The notes: a model not told the origin generated them from the letters alone. DNA of 64,000 nucleotides from Streptomyces canus 299MFChir4.1 (GCF_000383615.1 NZ_KB911593.1:167198-231197), one strand, 5' to 3'; numbered from the stretch's first letter, positions 25,306-33,858 are shown. Program-made: numbers and translations.

Positions 25306-25707
25306 ATGCCGACCACGACGGCGGCCCAGCGGCGCGAGCAGGCCCGCGTGGAGTACGACGCGTTCATCAAGGGCTGCCCCACCAACCAGCTCCTGGACCG
25401 GCTCAGCGACAAGTGGGTCAGCCTCGTCGTCTCGGCCCTCTCCACCGGCCCCATGCGCTACAGCGACCTCAGCCGAAAGATCGCCGGCGTCAGCCCCAAG
25501 ATGCTCACCCAGACCCTGCGCTCCCTGGAACGCGACGGCATCCTGACGCGCACCGTCACCCCCTCCGTCCCGGTCCGCGTCGACTACGCCCTCACGCCCC
25601 TGGGCAGCAGCCTGGCCGGCCTGCTCACCGCGGTGAAGAGCTGGGCGGAGACCCACATCGAGGAAGTCCACGAGGCGAGAGAGCGCTACGACGCCTCGAC
25701 CGACTGA
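25306..25707 (+). CDS. HxlR family transcriptional regulator
   Basis: 133 residues from ATG 25306 (CGGAGGAGAG ribosome site). The sensor cysteine region KGCPTNQLLDRLSDKWVSLVVSAL and the winged helix MRYSDLSRKIAGVSPKMLTQTLRSLERDGILTR (in order) are diagnostic. Cys27 in GCP lies where redox- or electrophile-sensing HxlR proteins have their cysteine. Likely regulates the divergent quinone oxidoreductase. Confidence 0.92.
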   Translation: MPTTTAAQRREQARVEYDAFIKGCPTNQLLDRLSDKWVSLVVSALSTGPMRYSDLSRKIAGVSPKMLTQTLRSLERDGILTRTVTPSVPVRVDYALTPLGSSLAGLLTAVKSWAETHIEEVHEARERYDASTD

Positions 25708-25712
25708 CGTGA

Positions 25713-25737
25713 CCCGCGGCCCGCGGCCCGCGGCCCG
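25713..25737. repeat. 7-base tandem repeat
   Basis: About three and a half copies of CGCGGCC between the HxlR stop and the end of a convergent secreted-protein gene. Simple slippage array; no hairpin function is evident. Confidence 0.7.
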
Positions 25738-26220
25738 TCAGAAGTAGTACTGGTCCCCGCTGTCCAGCACCAGCACCCGCTGCCGGTCGTTCTCCCGGTT
25801 CCGGTCCACCGTCCCGCCGTTCCACACCGTGTCGATCTCCAGCAGCACCTCCGCCGGCGCCCCCCGCAGCCGTACCCGCATCGTGACCCGCTCCCCGATC
25901 CCGTCCGCCGCCAGCGCCCCCACCCGGCACAGCACCACCCGCTCCGCCGACCGCGCACACCCCGCCGGCAACGTCTGCTCGTTCACGAGCGGCTCGGACC
26001 ACTGCAGCCGTACGGTCGCGTCCGGCACCGCGGCGGGCCCGTGATTGCGCGGCGTGAACCGCACGTCCACCAGACCCCCGGCCATGGACGCGGCCCCGTG
26101 ATACGCCAGATCCGCCTCGGGCCCGGGCGCCCCGGCCCCGTCGCCGGCCACCGCCGTACCGCCACTCATCACCATCGCGACCACCGCACCCGCCACCGCA
26201 CGCACCCGCAGACCCCGCAT
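25738..26220 (-). CDS. secreted DUF11-like hypothetical protein
   Basis: 160 residues from the ATG at 26220 (another ATG three codons earlier at 26229). Signal peptide LRVRAVAGAVVAMVMSGGTAVA, then a beta-rich domain beginning ADLAYHGAASM and containing RFTPRNHGPAAVPDATVRL, reminiscent of DUF11-like surface domains. Two cysteines (in PAGCARSAERVVLCRV) may form a disulfide. Function unknown. Confidence 0.65.
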   Translation of the reverse strand: MRGLRVRAVAGAVVAMVMSGGTAVAGDGAGAPGPEADLAYHGAASMAGGLVDVRFTPRNHGPAAVPDATVRLQWSEPLVNEQTLPAGCARSAERVVLCRVGALAADGIGERVTMRVRLRGAPAEVLLEIDTVWNGGTVDRNRENDRQRVLVLDSGDQYYF

Positions 26221-26350
26221 GCCACCCACTCCTCGCTCCAGCCGCCCGAACCTCCGCGGTCGCAGGGATGTATCCCACGTACGGCGAACGACAGGCGCCC
26301 TCCATCAGGTGACACAGGCCCCGGCGAACCGGCGTGCGAAGCTGAACCCC

Positions 26351-26686
26351 ATGCTCGTAGTGCGCTCCGTCGCCCTCTTCGTCGTGGCCGCCCTCTTCGA
26401 GATCGGTGGCGCCTGGCTGGTCTGGCAGGGCGTACGGGAGCACCGCGGCTGGATGTGGACCGCGGGCGGCGTCCTCGCCCTGGGCGCCTACGGCTTCGTC
26501 GCCACCTTCCAGCCCGACGCCCACTTCGGCCGCATCCTCGCCGCGTACGGCGGCATCTTCGTGGCCGGCTCGATCCTGTGGGGCATGGCGGCCGACGGCT
26601 ACCGCCCCGACCGCTGGGACCTCACGGGCGCACTGATCTGCCTCGCGGGCATGGCAGTGATCATGTACGCCCCGCGGGGCGACTGA
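26351..26686 (+). CDS. YnfA/UPF0060 family membrane protein
   Basis: 111 residues, four membrane helices: LVVRSVALFVVAALFEIGGAW, VLALGAYGFVATFQPDAHFGR, AAYGGIFVAGSILWGMAADG and a C-terminal helix. The FEIGGAWLVWQGVREHR and FGRILAAYGG segments are the YnfA hallmark. The family belongs to the drug/metabolite transporter group related to small multidrug pumps; its substrate is uncertain. Confidence 0.92.
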   Translation: MLVVRSVALFVVAALFEIGGAWLVWQGVREHRGWMWTAGGVLALGAYGFVATFQPDAHFGRILAAYGGIFVAGSILWGMAADGYRPDRWDLTGALICLAGMAVIMYAPRGD

Positions 26687-26696
26687 GCGGCCGTCC

Positions 26697-27128
26697 TCAA
26701 GGAGTCTCGTCGGGCAGCAGCCCCAGCTGCCCCAGGAACTCCATCTCGTCGAAGTAGAGCCGGTAGTCGACGATCCGCCCGTCCTTCACGGTGGCGATGT
26801 CCACGCCACGGATCCGGACCTCCTTCTGGGTCGCGGGCAGCGTCTCGCCCGTGGGCAGCTGGATCGGCCCGGTGTTCCGTCCGCTGAAGACGCCCTCGTC
26901 GATGGCCGTGTCGCCGCTCTCGTACGCGTGCAGCGTCTCGAACGTGCCGTCGGGGACCGTCTCCGTCATCTGCCGCCAGTACTCGACGATGTTGTCGCGC
27001 CCGCGGATCTCTCCCTCGTCAGGCGTGACGGCGACCGCGTCCTCCGCGTAGAGCTCGGCGATGGCCTTCAGATCCGGGTGCGTGACCGCCTCGGTGAGCC
27101 GGTCCATGACCTCGCGCGCTTCTCCCAT
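26697..27128 (-). CDS. NTF2-like/SnoaL-like protein
   Basis: 143 residues. The cone fold pattern is visible: MDRLTEAVTHPDLKAIAELY, DAVAVTPDEGEIRGRDNIVEYWRQM, and a final GRIVDYRLYFDEMEFLGQLG. These proteins are small isomerases, hydrolases or ligand binders; none can be chosen. It converges with the YnfA gene (10 bases apart). Confidence 0.8.
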   Translation of the reverse strand: MGEAREVMDRLTEAVTHPDLKAIAELYAEDAVAVTPDEGEIRGRDNIVEYWRQMTETVPDGTFETLHAYESGDTAIDEGVFSGRNTGPIQLPTGETLPATQKEVRIRGVDIATVKDGRIVDYRLYFDEMEFLGQLGLLPDETP

Positions 27129-27262
27129 GATCCACCTCCGCGTGTCAGGGGATCACCCACCTCATTTTCTCACCGGACCGCGATACGGACCGCCCGGAGC
27201 GTCGGACCACGGCCGACCTATCCTGGCGGGAGTCCGCACCCCCGCACGCCCCAGGAGCAGCC

Positions 27263-28039
27263 ATGGCATCCGCCGCCCCGTCCCCCGCGTCCCGGATCGC
27301 GATCGTCACCGGGGCGAGCAGCGGCATCGGCGCGGCGACCGCACGGCAGCTCGCCGCGGCCGGCTACCGCGTCGTCCTGACCGCCCGCCGCAAGGACCGC
27401 GTCGAGGCGCTCGCGGAGGAGATCAACGCGGCGGGCCACCAGGCGACGGCCTACCAGCTGGACGTGACGGACCGCGCGGCCGTCGACGAGTTCGCCACCG
27501 CCTTCAAGACGGTCGGCGTCCTCGTCAACAACGCCGGCGGCGCCCTGGGTGCCGACCCGGTGGCCACCGGCGACCCGGCCGACTGGCGCACGATGTACGA
27601 GACGAACGTCATCGGCACCCTGAACGTCACCCAGGCCCTGCTCCCCAAGCTCGACGCGAGCGGCGACGGCACGATCGTCGTGGTCTCCTCGACGGCGGGC
27701 CTCGGCACCTACGAGGGCGGCGCGGGCTATGTCGCCGCCAAGCACGGTGAACACGTCCTCGCCGAGACCCTGCGCCTGGAGATCGTCGGCCGCCCGGTCC
27801 GCGTGATCGAGATCGCCCCCGGCATGGTCAAGACCGACGAGTTCGCCCTGACCCGCTTCGGCGGCGACGAGACGAAGGCCTCCAAGGTCTACGAGGGCGT
27901 CGCCGAACCCCTCACCGCCGACGACATCGCCGACACCATCACCTGGGCGGTCACCCGCCCCAGCCACGTCAACGTCGACCTCCTGGTCCTGCGCCCCCGC
28001 GCCCAGGCCTCCAACACAAAGGTCCACCGAGACCTGTGA
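27263..28039 (+). CDS. SDR family NAD(P)-dependent oxidoreductase (YdfG-like)
   Basis: 258 residues, classical short-chain dehydrogenase: cofactor site VTGASSGIGAATARQL, NNAGGA, catalytic Ser in VVVSSTAGL, and YVAAKHG with Tyr/Lys. The C-terminal AIN-type end (DIADTITWAVTRPSHVNVD) resembles serine 3-dehydrogenase/YdfG. Cytosolic. Its stop overlaps the start of a 44-residue membrane protein by 4 bases. Confidence 0.93.
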   Translation: MASAAPSPASRIAIVTGASSGIGAATARQLAAAGYRVVLTARRKDRVEALAEEINAAGHQATAYQLDVTDRAAVDEFATAFKTVGVLVNNAGGALGADPVATGDPADWRTMYETNVIGTLNVTQALLPKLDASGDGTIVVVSSTAGLGTYEGGAGYVAAKHGEHVLAETLRLEIVGRPVRVIEIAPGMVKTDEFALTRFGGDETKASKVYEGVAEPLTADDIADTITWAVTRPSHVNVDLLVLRPRAQASNTKVHRDL

Positions 28040-28170
28040 CCGGACCCGAGAAGGACAGAAAAGACCCCCACGACGAACGCCACATGTGGTGGTGGCTCGC
28101 CTACTTCCTCTTCGGCATCCACATCGTGGCGTTCGTCATGATCTACGCGGTGATGCACGCTCCGAAGTGA
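28036..28170 (+). CDS. 44-residue single-span membrane protein
   Basis: Starts at GTG 28036 inside the SDR stop (GTGA). The peptide has a charged head (EKDRKDPHDERHM) followed by WWWLAYFLFGIHIVAFVMIY, one membrane helix, and ends in VMHAPK. The start/stop overlap and the clean charged-then-hydrophobic layout support a real gene although it is short. No known function; possibly membrane-anchors or accompanies the SDR. Confidence 0.7.
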   Translation: MTGPEKDRKDPHDERHMWWWLAYFLFGIHIVAFVMIYAVMHAPK

Positions 28171-28263
28171 GCGCGGCGGATCACCCACAGGGATGAACCT
28201 CTTCGATCACCTGAACACCCCCTGAACTGGCGACCTAGGCTCACGCCACCACATCAACACGAC

Positions 28264-28297
28264 GGCCCTCGACCGGGATGCCGCCCAGTCGAGGGCC
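28264..28297 (+). promoter_or_regulatory. leader hairpin before LAGLIDADG gene
   Basis: Perfect 10-base arms GGCCCTCGAC and GTCGAGGGCC around a 14-base loop, ending 28 bases before the GTG start. No T-run follows, so it is not a clean intrinsic terminator; it may be an attenuator or mRNA-protecting stem, or the recognition dyad of the endonuclease locus. Confidence 0.5.
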
Positions 28298-28325
28298 TGT
28301 CCAGCAAGGAAGTAGAGGCTTCCCT

Positions 28326-29156
28326 GTGGCTGAATGCGAGCCTAACGCCCCCCAGTTCATGGACCTGACGGTCCCCGAGTACGCGTACATGTTCGGCTTC
28401 TTGCAGGCGGACGGGCATCTCTGTCAAGGTGCGGGCCAGAAAGGCCGCCTGAGCGTCGAACTCAACAGCAGAGACATCGATCTGCTGTACCGGTTCAAAC
28501 ATCTGACTCCCTACAACAGCAGCGTCACCGAGCGCACCCGGACCACAAACTTCGCCGAACATCACACTTCGGCGGTGTGGACCCTGTGCTCCCTTGAGGC
28601 ACGCACGAAACTAAACAGCCTCGGTCTGCCATACGGCCGCAAGTCCCGACTGATCGCCCCACCAAGCGTGGCCTTCTCGCATCGTGACTACTTGCGAGGA
28701 CTCATCGATGCCGACGGCTCCATCGGCCGCACGGGCCAGGGCGTTCCGTTCATCTCGTTGACCACGTCGAGTACGGCCATCGCTGCCCATCTGTGCACCT
28801 ACGCGAGGGACATCACCGGAGTGGAGCGCACGACGAACCGCAACACACGCGACGGGGTCTACAACCTCACCTACGAGAAAGAGGCAGCCCAAAGTCTGGC
28901 GGCCGACCTCTACTACGCAGGCTGTCTGTCTCTTGGACGCAAGCAGGTGAAGGCAGACGCAGCCGCCTCCTGGACCCGCCCGTACGACATGCGGATCGTG
29001 CGCTCAAGGCGCTGGACGGCGCCTGAAGACCAGATGCTCCTCCAGTCCGACGACGTCGTGGCAGTGGCCGAGAAACTCGGACGCAGCGAGCAGAGCTGCC
29101 GGATGCGCCGATGGCGACTGCGCAACAGCCGGATGCTGATGCCAACCGATGAATGA
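28326..29156 (+). CDS. free-standing LAGLIDADG homing endonuclease-like protein
   Basis: 276 residues from GTG 28326 (AAGGAAG ribosome site 15 bases upstream); an ATG at codon 12 is possible. Two LAGLIDADG helices are present: YMFGFLQADG (21-30, acidic Asp29) and YLRGLIDADG (122-131, Asp130), the monomeric two-motif form that cuts asymmetric DNA sites. A C-terminal Myb/SANT-like helix-turn-helix (RRWTAPEDQMLL ... VAEKLGRSEQSCRMRRW, 229-262) probably adds DNA binding. There is no intron or intein around it. It converges on rtcB and shares its terminator stem. Target unknown. Confidence 0.85.
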   Translation: MAECEPNAPQFMDLTVPEYAYMFGFLQADGHLCQGAGQKGRLSVELNSRDIDLLYRFKHLTPYNSSVTERTRTTNFAEHHTSAVWTLCSLEARTKLNSLGLPYGRKSRLIAPPSVAFSHRDYLRGLIDADGSIGRTGQGVPFISLTTSSTAIAAHLCTYARDITGVERTTNRNTRDGVYNLTYEKEAAQSLAADLYYAGCLSLGRKQVKADAAASWTRPYDMRIVRSRRWTAPEDQMLLQSDDVVAVAEKLGRSEQSCRMRRWRLRNSRMLMPTDE

Positions 29157-29198
29157 CGCGAGAAGGCCCCCGGTCCCGCCGGGGGCCTTCTCGCGTCA
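29154..29198. terminator. bidirectional terminator containing both stop codons
   Basis: Perfect 20-base arms (29154-29173 and 29179-29198) around a 5-base loop. The arm sequence starts TGACGCGAGAAGG; the TGA of the endonuclease gene and the TGA of rtcB are the two outermost triplets of the stem. It serves both convergent genes. Confidence 0.9.
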
Positions 29199-30389
29199 GC
29201 CCTTGACGCAGATGAACTGCTTCAGCTTCGCCACGACCTCGACGAGATCGCGCTGCTGCCCCATCACCTGGTCGATGTTCTTGTAGGCGCCCGGGATCTC
29301 GTCCACGACGCCGGAGTCCTTGCGGCACTCCACGCCCCGCGTCTGCTCCTCCAGGTCCCTGGTCGAGAAGCGCCGCTTGGCCGCGTTGCGGCTCATACGC
29401 CGACCCGCGCCGTGCGAGGCCGAGTTGAAGGCCTTCTCGTTGCCGAGGCCCTTCACGATGTACGAGCTGGTGCCCATGGAACCGGGAATGATCCCGTACT
29501 CACCCGAGCCTGCACGAATCGCTCCCTTACGAGTGACCAGGAGGTCCATGCCCTCGTAGCGCTCCTCCATCACATAGTTGTGGTGGCAGGAGATCTCCGT
29601 CCCGAATGTCGGCTTCGCCTTCTTGAACTCCTTGCGAACCACGTCTTTCAGGAGCGCCATCATGATCGCACGGTTGTACTTGGCGTACTCCTGGGCCCAG
29701 TACAGATCGTTTCGGTAAGCCGCCATCTGAGGAGTGTCCGAGACGAAGACGGCGAGATCGCGGTCGACCAGGCCCTGGTTGTGCGGCAGTTTCTGGGCGA
29801 CCCCCATGTGATACTCCGCCAGCTCCTTGCCGATGTTCCGGGAACCGGAGTGCAGAGTGAGCCATACCGCATTCTCAGAATCGAGCAAAAGTTCGATATA
29901 GTGGTTGCCCCCGCCAAGCGTCCCCATCTGCTTGACCGCCCGCTCCCCCCGGAACTTCACCGCCTCCGCAACCCCCTCGAACCGCCCCCAGAAGTCGTCC
30001 CACCCCCCGGTCGCCATCCCATGGAACCGCCCCGGCTCGACGGGACTGTCATGCATCCCCCGCCCCACCGGAATGGCCTGCTCGATCTTCGACCGCAGCC
30101 GGGACAGGTCCCCCGGCAGGTCGTTCGCCGTGAGGGACGTCCTCACCGCCGACATCCCGCAGCCGATGTCCACACCCACCGCCGCCGGGCACACCGCACC
30201 CTGCATCGCGATGACGGACCCGACCGTCGCCCCCTTGCCGTAGTGGACGTCGGGCATGACGGCCAGCCCCTTGATCCACGGCAGGGTGGCCACGTTCCGC
30301 AGCTGCTGGAGCGCCACGTCCTCCACCGTCGCCGGGTCGGTCCACATACGGATCGGGACCTTGGCGCCCGGCATCTCCACGTACGACAT
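29196..30389 (-). CDS. rtcB: RNA-splicing ligase RtcB
   Basis: 397 residues from ATG 30389 (GAGGA before it), the usual RtcB length. Mn/GTP-binding residues are all present: VDIGCGM (Asp74, Cys77), GGNHYIEL (His163), LHSGSRNIG (His180), SCHHNYV, and SHGAGRRMSR with His326, the guanylylated histidine. It joins 2',3'-cyclic phosphate or 3'-phosphate RNA ends to 5'-OH ends using GTP, as in tRNA or rRNA repair. No rtcA or archease gene is nearby. It converges on the LAGLIDADG gene. No intein interrupts it. Confidence 0.95.
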   Translation of the reverse strand: MSYVEMPGAKVPIRMWTDPATVEDVALQQLRNVATLPWIKGLAVMPDVHYGKGATVGSVIAMQGAVCPAAVGVDIGCGMSAVRTSLTANDLPGDLSRLRSKIEQAIPVGRGMHDSPVEPGRFHGMATGGWDDFWGRFEGVAEAVKFRGERAVKQMGTLGGGNHYIELLLDSENAVWLTLHSGSRNIGKELAEYHMGVAQKLPHNQGLVDRDLAVFVSDTPQMAAYRNDLYWAQEYAKYNRAIMMALLKDVVRKEFKKAKPTFGTEISCHHNYVMEERYEGMDLLVTRKGAIRAGSGEYGIIPGSMGTSSYIVKGLGNEKAFNSASHGAGRRMSRNAAKRRFSTRDLEEQTRGVECRKDSGVVDEIPGAYKNIDQVMGQQRDLVEVVAKLKQFICVKG

Positions 30390-30594
30390 ATCGTCCTCAT
30401 TCCCCCGGAAAACAAACAGAAGTCTCAAAACGCAAAACCGGTGCCAAGGTCGACTTATGGGATGACGGACCGGCGTTCACGGCAGTGCGTGCGATACACA
30501 TTGTCTGCTGGGGACGCCCCCGTGCGGCAAGCGAATAACCTGCGGGGACACTGAGATCCCCACGAGTCGGAGACATTCCGAGAGGAGCCCCACC

Positions 30595-31407
30595 GTGCAG
30601 CGGAAGGCCTACGTACCCGGCGTCGCCGCCCTCCTCGCGGCGCTGCTGGCCGGCTGCACCGGCAGCTCCGGCGGCGGCACGACGGATGACGCCAACCCCG
30701 ACGACGCCGGCACCGCCTCCGTCGCCGCCCAGCCCGGCAAGTACCGCACCCTCCCCGAGGCCTGCGGTGCGGTCGGGCAGAGCACCCTCGACACGCTCCT
30801 GCCCGGCATCCAGCAGATCGCCGACGCGGATCAGCGCGCCAGGGCGTACGAGGGCGACGCCACGCTCACCTACGACACCGACCGCAAGGTCGGCTGCCAT
30901 TGGAAGGTGGAGGCCCCGGACGCCACCGAGTACCTGTCGATCGACTTCGAGCGCGTGGTGTCGTACGACAACGCGGTCAGCGACGACAGTCAGGCGCAGC
31001 AGCTCTTCGCGCAGGCCGAGGAGAAGGCCGATCTGCCGGTGGTGGCGACGGCGAGCGTCACCTCGGACGTGGCGGAGAGCGGCACCGCGAGTCCCACGTC
31101 CTCTCCCACGGCCACGGCGAGCGGTTCCGCGAGTCCGGGCGGTTCGGCTTCGGTGCCCCCGTCCGATCTCCAGCCCCGTGTCCTGGACGATCTGGGTGAC
31201 GAGGCGTTCCTGGACGACGCGTTGGGCAGCTCGGGTTCGACGGCCCAGCAGCGCAAGGTGACTGTGGCGTTCCGCACGTCCAACGTGATCGTGACCATCG
31301 AGTACGAGGAGCAGCCGACGACGGTCGGCGTCACGCCGGACAGCAAGGAAATGCAGGACAACGCCCGGAAACTGGCCTCCCAGCTGGCCGGGTCGCTGTC
31401 CGGCTGA
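30595..31407 (+). CDS. DUF3558 family lipoprotein
   Basis: 270 residues from GTG 30595 (GAGAGGAGC). Signal peptide and lipobox LLAALLAGCTG. The DUF3558 region includes LPEACGAVGQSTLDTLLPGIQQI and KVGCHWKVE with conserved cysteines. A Ser/Thr/Pro linker (GTASPTSSPTATASGSASPG) splits the domain. A surface protein of unknown role, found near envelope genes in actinomycetes. A paralogue follows 133 bases downstream. Confidence 0.82.
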   Translation: MQRKAYVPGVAALLAALLAGCTGSSGGGTTDDANPDDAGTASVAAQPGKYRTLPEACGAVGQSTLDTLLPGIQQIADADQRARAYEGDATLTYDTDRKVGCHWKVEAPDATEYLSIDFERVVSYDNAVSDDSQAQQLFAQAEEKADLPVVATASVTSDVAESGTASPTSSPTATASGSASPGGSASVPPSDLQPRVLDDLGDEAFLDDALGSSGSTAQQRKVTVAFRTSNVIVTIEYEEQPTTVGVTPDSKEMQDNARKLASQLAGSLSG

Positions 31408-31540
31408 GCGCTCTGCACACACCCCTCACTCCTGCGCACAAGGCCTTCGAAGCTGGACCGCACAGCATCCTCACCGCGTACCGTGGCCCCTCGGACCCGA
31501 TCCGACGGCAGGAACCACAAGCGTCATGAGTGAAGGAACC

Positions 31541-32482
31541 ATGCAGCGACGAGCAGAGCGTGACCAGGGTGTTCTGGGGGCCCCTCCCACGTCTTTCAGG
31601 CAGTGGGGGAGAGCGAAGCGTCTTCACCGCGTCCTTGTCTGCGCGGCCGCAGTCCCGGTGATGCTGATCGCCGCCGGCTGCTCCTCCGACTCCGGCTCCG
31701 GCTCCGGCGGCGACGGGGGAAGCAGTGCGAACAGCGGCAAGGGCGCGGACAGCGGTGCGTCCGCCTCGCCGAGCACGGCGCCCACGGTGCAGGCGGCGGC
31801 GTACAAGTCGCTTCCCGAGTCGTGCGGGGTGCTGTCCTCGAAGACCCTGAAGTCGCTCGTGCCCAAGGCCCCGAAGTCCGGCAAGAAGGGCACGTCGGAG
31901 GCGGGTACGCGCGGCAGTTGCTCCTGGAGCAGCCTCGACAACAACGGGGTCAAGGGCTCCCAGTTCCGCTGGTTGAACGTCTCGCTGCTGCGCTTCGAGT
32001 CGGACACCTCGCGCGGTACGGGCGAGGCGCAGGCGGCGAAGTACTACGAGCAGCAGATCCAGGACGCCCAGTCGGTGGCGGGGGCGAAGAACGCCAAGTC
32101 GCAGGCGGTTTCCGGGACGGGTGACGCGGCGACGCTGGTGCGTTACGACCTGAAGAAGAAGGAAGGCGCCTTCAAGCAGCAGACGGTCGTCTCGCGCGTG
32201 GAGAACGTGGTCGTCACCGTCGACTACAACGGCGCGGGTCTGGCCGGCGACAAGGCGCCCAGCGCGGACGCCCTCGCGAAGCTCGCGGAGCGGGCGGCCA
32301 AGGAGACGGTGACCGCGGTGTCGGCGGCGAACGGCGAGGGTGCGGCGAGCCCGGCCCCCTCGGAGTCCGCGTCGGGTTCGAAGGCCCCGTCGAAATCCGC
32401 GTCCCCGTCGGCGTCGAAGTCGGCCACGGAGTCGGCCTCGAAGTCGGCATCTCCGTCCAAGTCGGCCGCGAAGAAGAGCTGA
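31541..32482 (+). CDS. DUF3558 family lipoprotein, paralogue
   Basis: 313 residues from ATG 31541 (AAGGAACC before it, start MQRRAERDQG like the MQRKAY of the paralogue); an ATG at 31526 is also possible. Lipobox VMLIAAGCSSD. The domain shows YKSLPESCGVLSSKTLKSLVP and TRGSCSWSS, matching the paralogue's cysteine spacing. The C-terminus is a low-complexity Lys/Ser/Ala tail, SKSASPSASKSATESASKSA, likely lying in the cell wall. Same strand as its paralogue and as the DUF2637 gene. Confidence 0.82.
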   Translation: MQRRAERDQGVLGAPPTSFRQWGRAKRLHRVLVCAAAVPVMLIAAGCSSDSGSGSGGDGGSSANSGKGADSGASASPSTAPTVQAAAYKSLPESCGVLSSKTLKSLVPKAPKSGKKGTSEAGTRGSCSWSSLDNNGVKGSQFRWLNVSLLRFESDTSRGTGEAQAAKYYEQQIQDAQSVAGAKNAKSQAVSGTGDAATLVRYDLKKKEGAFKQQTVVSRVENVVVTVDYNGAGLAGDKAPSADALAKLAERAAKETVTAVSAANGEGAASPAPSESASGSKAPSKSASPSASKSATESASKSASPSKSAAKKS

Positions 32483-32574
32483 AGAAATACTGAGGGCCCA
32501 TACCGGCCATCCGTGCGCAGCACATATGTGCCACTCTGGTGCGCGCAACAACACGTACAGGGAGGGGAGTACGG

Positions 32575-33840
32575 GTGTCCGCGCCCATGCAGCTGACTCG
32601 CATGCACCGCGTTCTCATCAGCGTGGTCGTGTTCGGTGCCGTGATCATCGCCGGCATCGGCTTCGCGGGGTCCTACGCGGCCGTCCGTGAACTCGCCGTC
32701 CAGAAGGGCTTCGGGAACTTCAGTTATGTGCTCCCGATCGGTATCGACGCGGGTATCTGCGTCCTGCTGGCCCTGGACCTGCTTCTGACGTGGATCCGCA
32801 TCCCGTTCCCGCTGCTGCGGCAGACGGCGTGGCTCCTGACGGCCGCCACGATCGCCTTCAACGGCGCGGCGGCCTGGCCGGATCCGCTGGGTGTGGGCAT
32901 GCACGCGGTGATCCCGATCCTGTTCGTGGTGTCGGTGGAGGCGGCCCGGCACGCGATCGGCCGGATCGCGGACATCACGGCGGACAAGCACATGGAGGGG
33001 GTCCGCCTCACCCGCTGGCTCCTCTCCCCCCTTCCGACGTTCCTTCTGTGGCGCCGCATGAAGCTCTGGGAGCTGCGCTCCTACGAGCAGGTCATCAAGC
33101 TCGAACAGGACCGTCTGGTCTACCAGGCCCGTCTCCACTCCCGCTTCGGCCGGGCCTGGCGCCGCAAGGCGCCGGTGGAGTCCCTGATGCCGCTCCGCCT
33201 GGCCCGGTACGGGGTTCCGCTGGCGGAGACGGCACCGGCGGGTCTGGCGGCGGCGGGCATAGAGCCGGCGCTGCTGCCTCCGGCTCCGGAGCCCGCCGAA
33301 CTCCCCGCGGCCGCCCGTGCCGTAGCTGCGGACAGTCGTCCCGCTGTGGCGGCTCCCGTCCCGCCGCAGGCCGCCCACCGACCTGAGCCGGAACCCGAAC
33401 CCGACCAGAGCCCGTGGTTCGAAACCCCCAAGCAGGTCGAATACCAGGGCGGCTACAACCCCGACTACGACCCCGCGGAGCAGTACAACCGCTGGTACGA
33501 GGAGCAGTTGGAAGCCGAGCAGTACCAGCTCCAGCAGATCCAGTACGAGGAGCCTCCCAGGGAGCCCTCGATGGAGGAGACTGGCAGCTTTCCCATCCCG
33601 GTGAGCAACGGCCGTACCCGGGAACTCGGCGAGGGCGGCGGCACTCCGGAGCCGACGGAGGAGGACTTCTACCAGGTCTTCAAGAAGTCGATAGACGGCA
33701 GCTACCCCTCCCCCGGCCAGCTCAGGGGGGACGTGGAGGCGACGTACGGCGTGGTGCTCCCGCAGCGCGAGGCCGAGCGCATGGTCAACCGCTTCACGAA
33801 CCGCCACACGGCGGAACTCCAGGAAGACCACATCGCCTGA
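32575..33840 (+). CDS. DUF2637 membrane protein
   Basis: 421 residues from GTG 32575 (GGGAGGGGAG upstream). Four N-terminal membrane helices: VLISVVVFGAVIIAGIGFAG, YVLPIGIDAGICVLLALDL, TAWLLTAATIAFNGAAAW and AVIPILFVVSVEAARHAI; this is DUF2637, also found in plasmid spread proteins such as SpdB. The soluble half (after residue about 150) carries a Pro/Glu-rich stretch PEPEPEPDQSPWFETP and a C-terminal helical segment EEDFYQVFKKSIDGSYPSP. Function of the chromosomal copies is unknown; it follows the two DUF3558 lipoproteins. Confidence 0.8.
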   Translation: MSAPMQLTRMHRVLISVVVFGAVIIAGIGFAGSYAAVRELAVQKGFGNFSYVLPIGIDAGICVLLALDLLLTWIRIPFPLLRQTAWLLTAATIAFNGAAAWPDPLGVGMHAVIPILFVVSVEAARHAIGRIADITADKHMEGVRLTRWLLSPLPTFLLWRRMKLWELRSYEQVIKLEQDRLVYQARLHSRFGRAWRRKAPVESLMPLRLARYGVPLAETAPAGLAAAGIEPALLPPAPEPAELPAAARAVAADSRPAVAAPVPPQAAHRPEPEPEPDQSPWFETPKQVEYQGGYNPDYDPAEQYNRWYEEQLEAEQYQLQQIQYEEPPREPSMEETGSFPIPVSNGRTRELGEGGGTPEPTEEDFYQVFKKSIDGSYPSPGQLRGDVEATYGVVLPQREAERMVNRFTNRHTAELQEDHIA

Positions 33841-33858
33841 GCCACCCGGACATGAGAA

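Noticed and set aside
25713..25737. Short tandem array as a CRISPR or terminator
   Set aside because: Seven-base perfect repeats without spacers; no hairpin. No CRISPR array was seen in the window.
28171..28325. A tRNA that could be an integration target before the LAGLIDADG gene
   Set aside because: No TpsiC-like GGTTCRA box or cloverleaf; only a simple hairpin.
29196..30389. Possible intein or group I intron in rtcB, to explain the nearby LAGLIDADG gene
   Set aside because: RtcB is uninterrupted, 397 residues, with all motifs contiguous.
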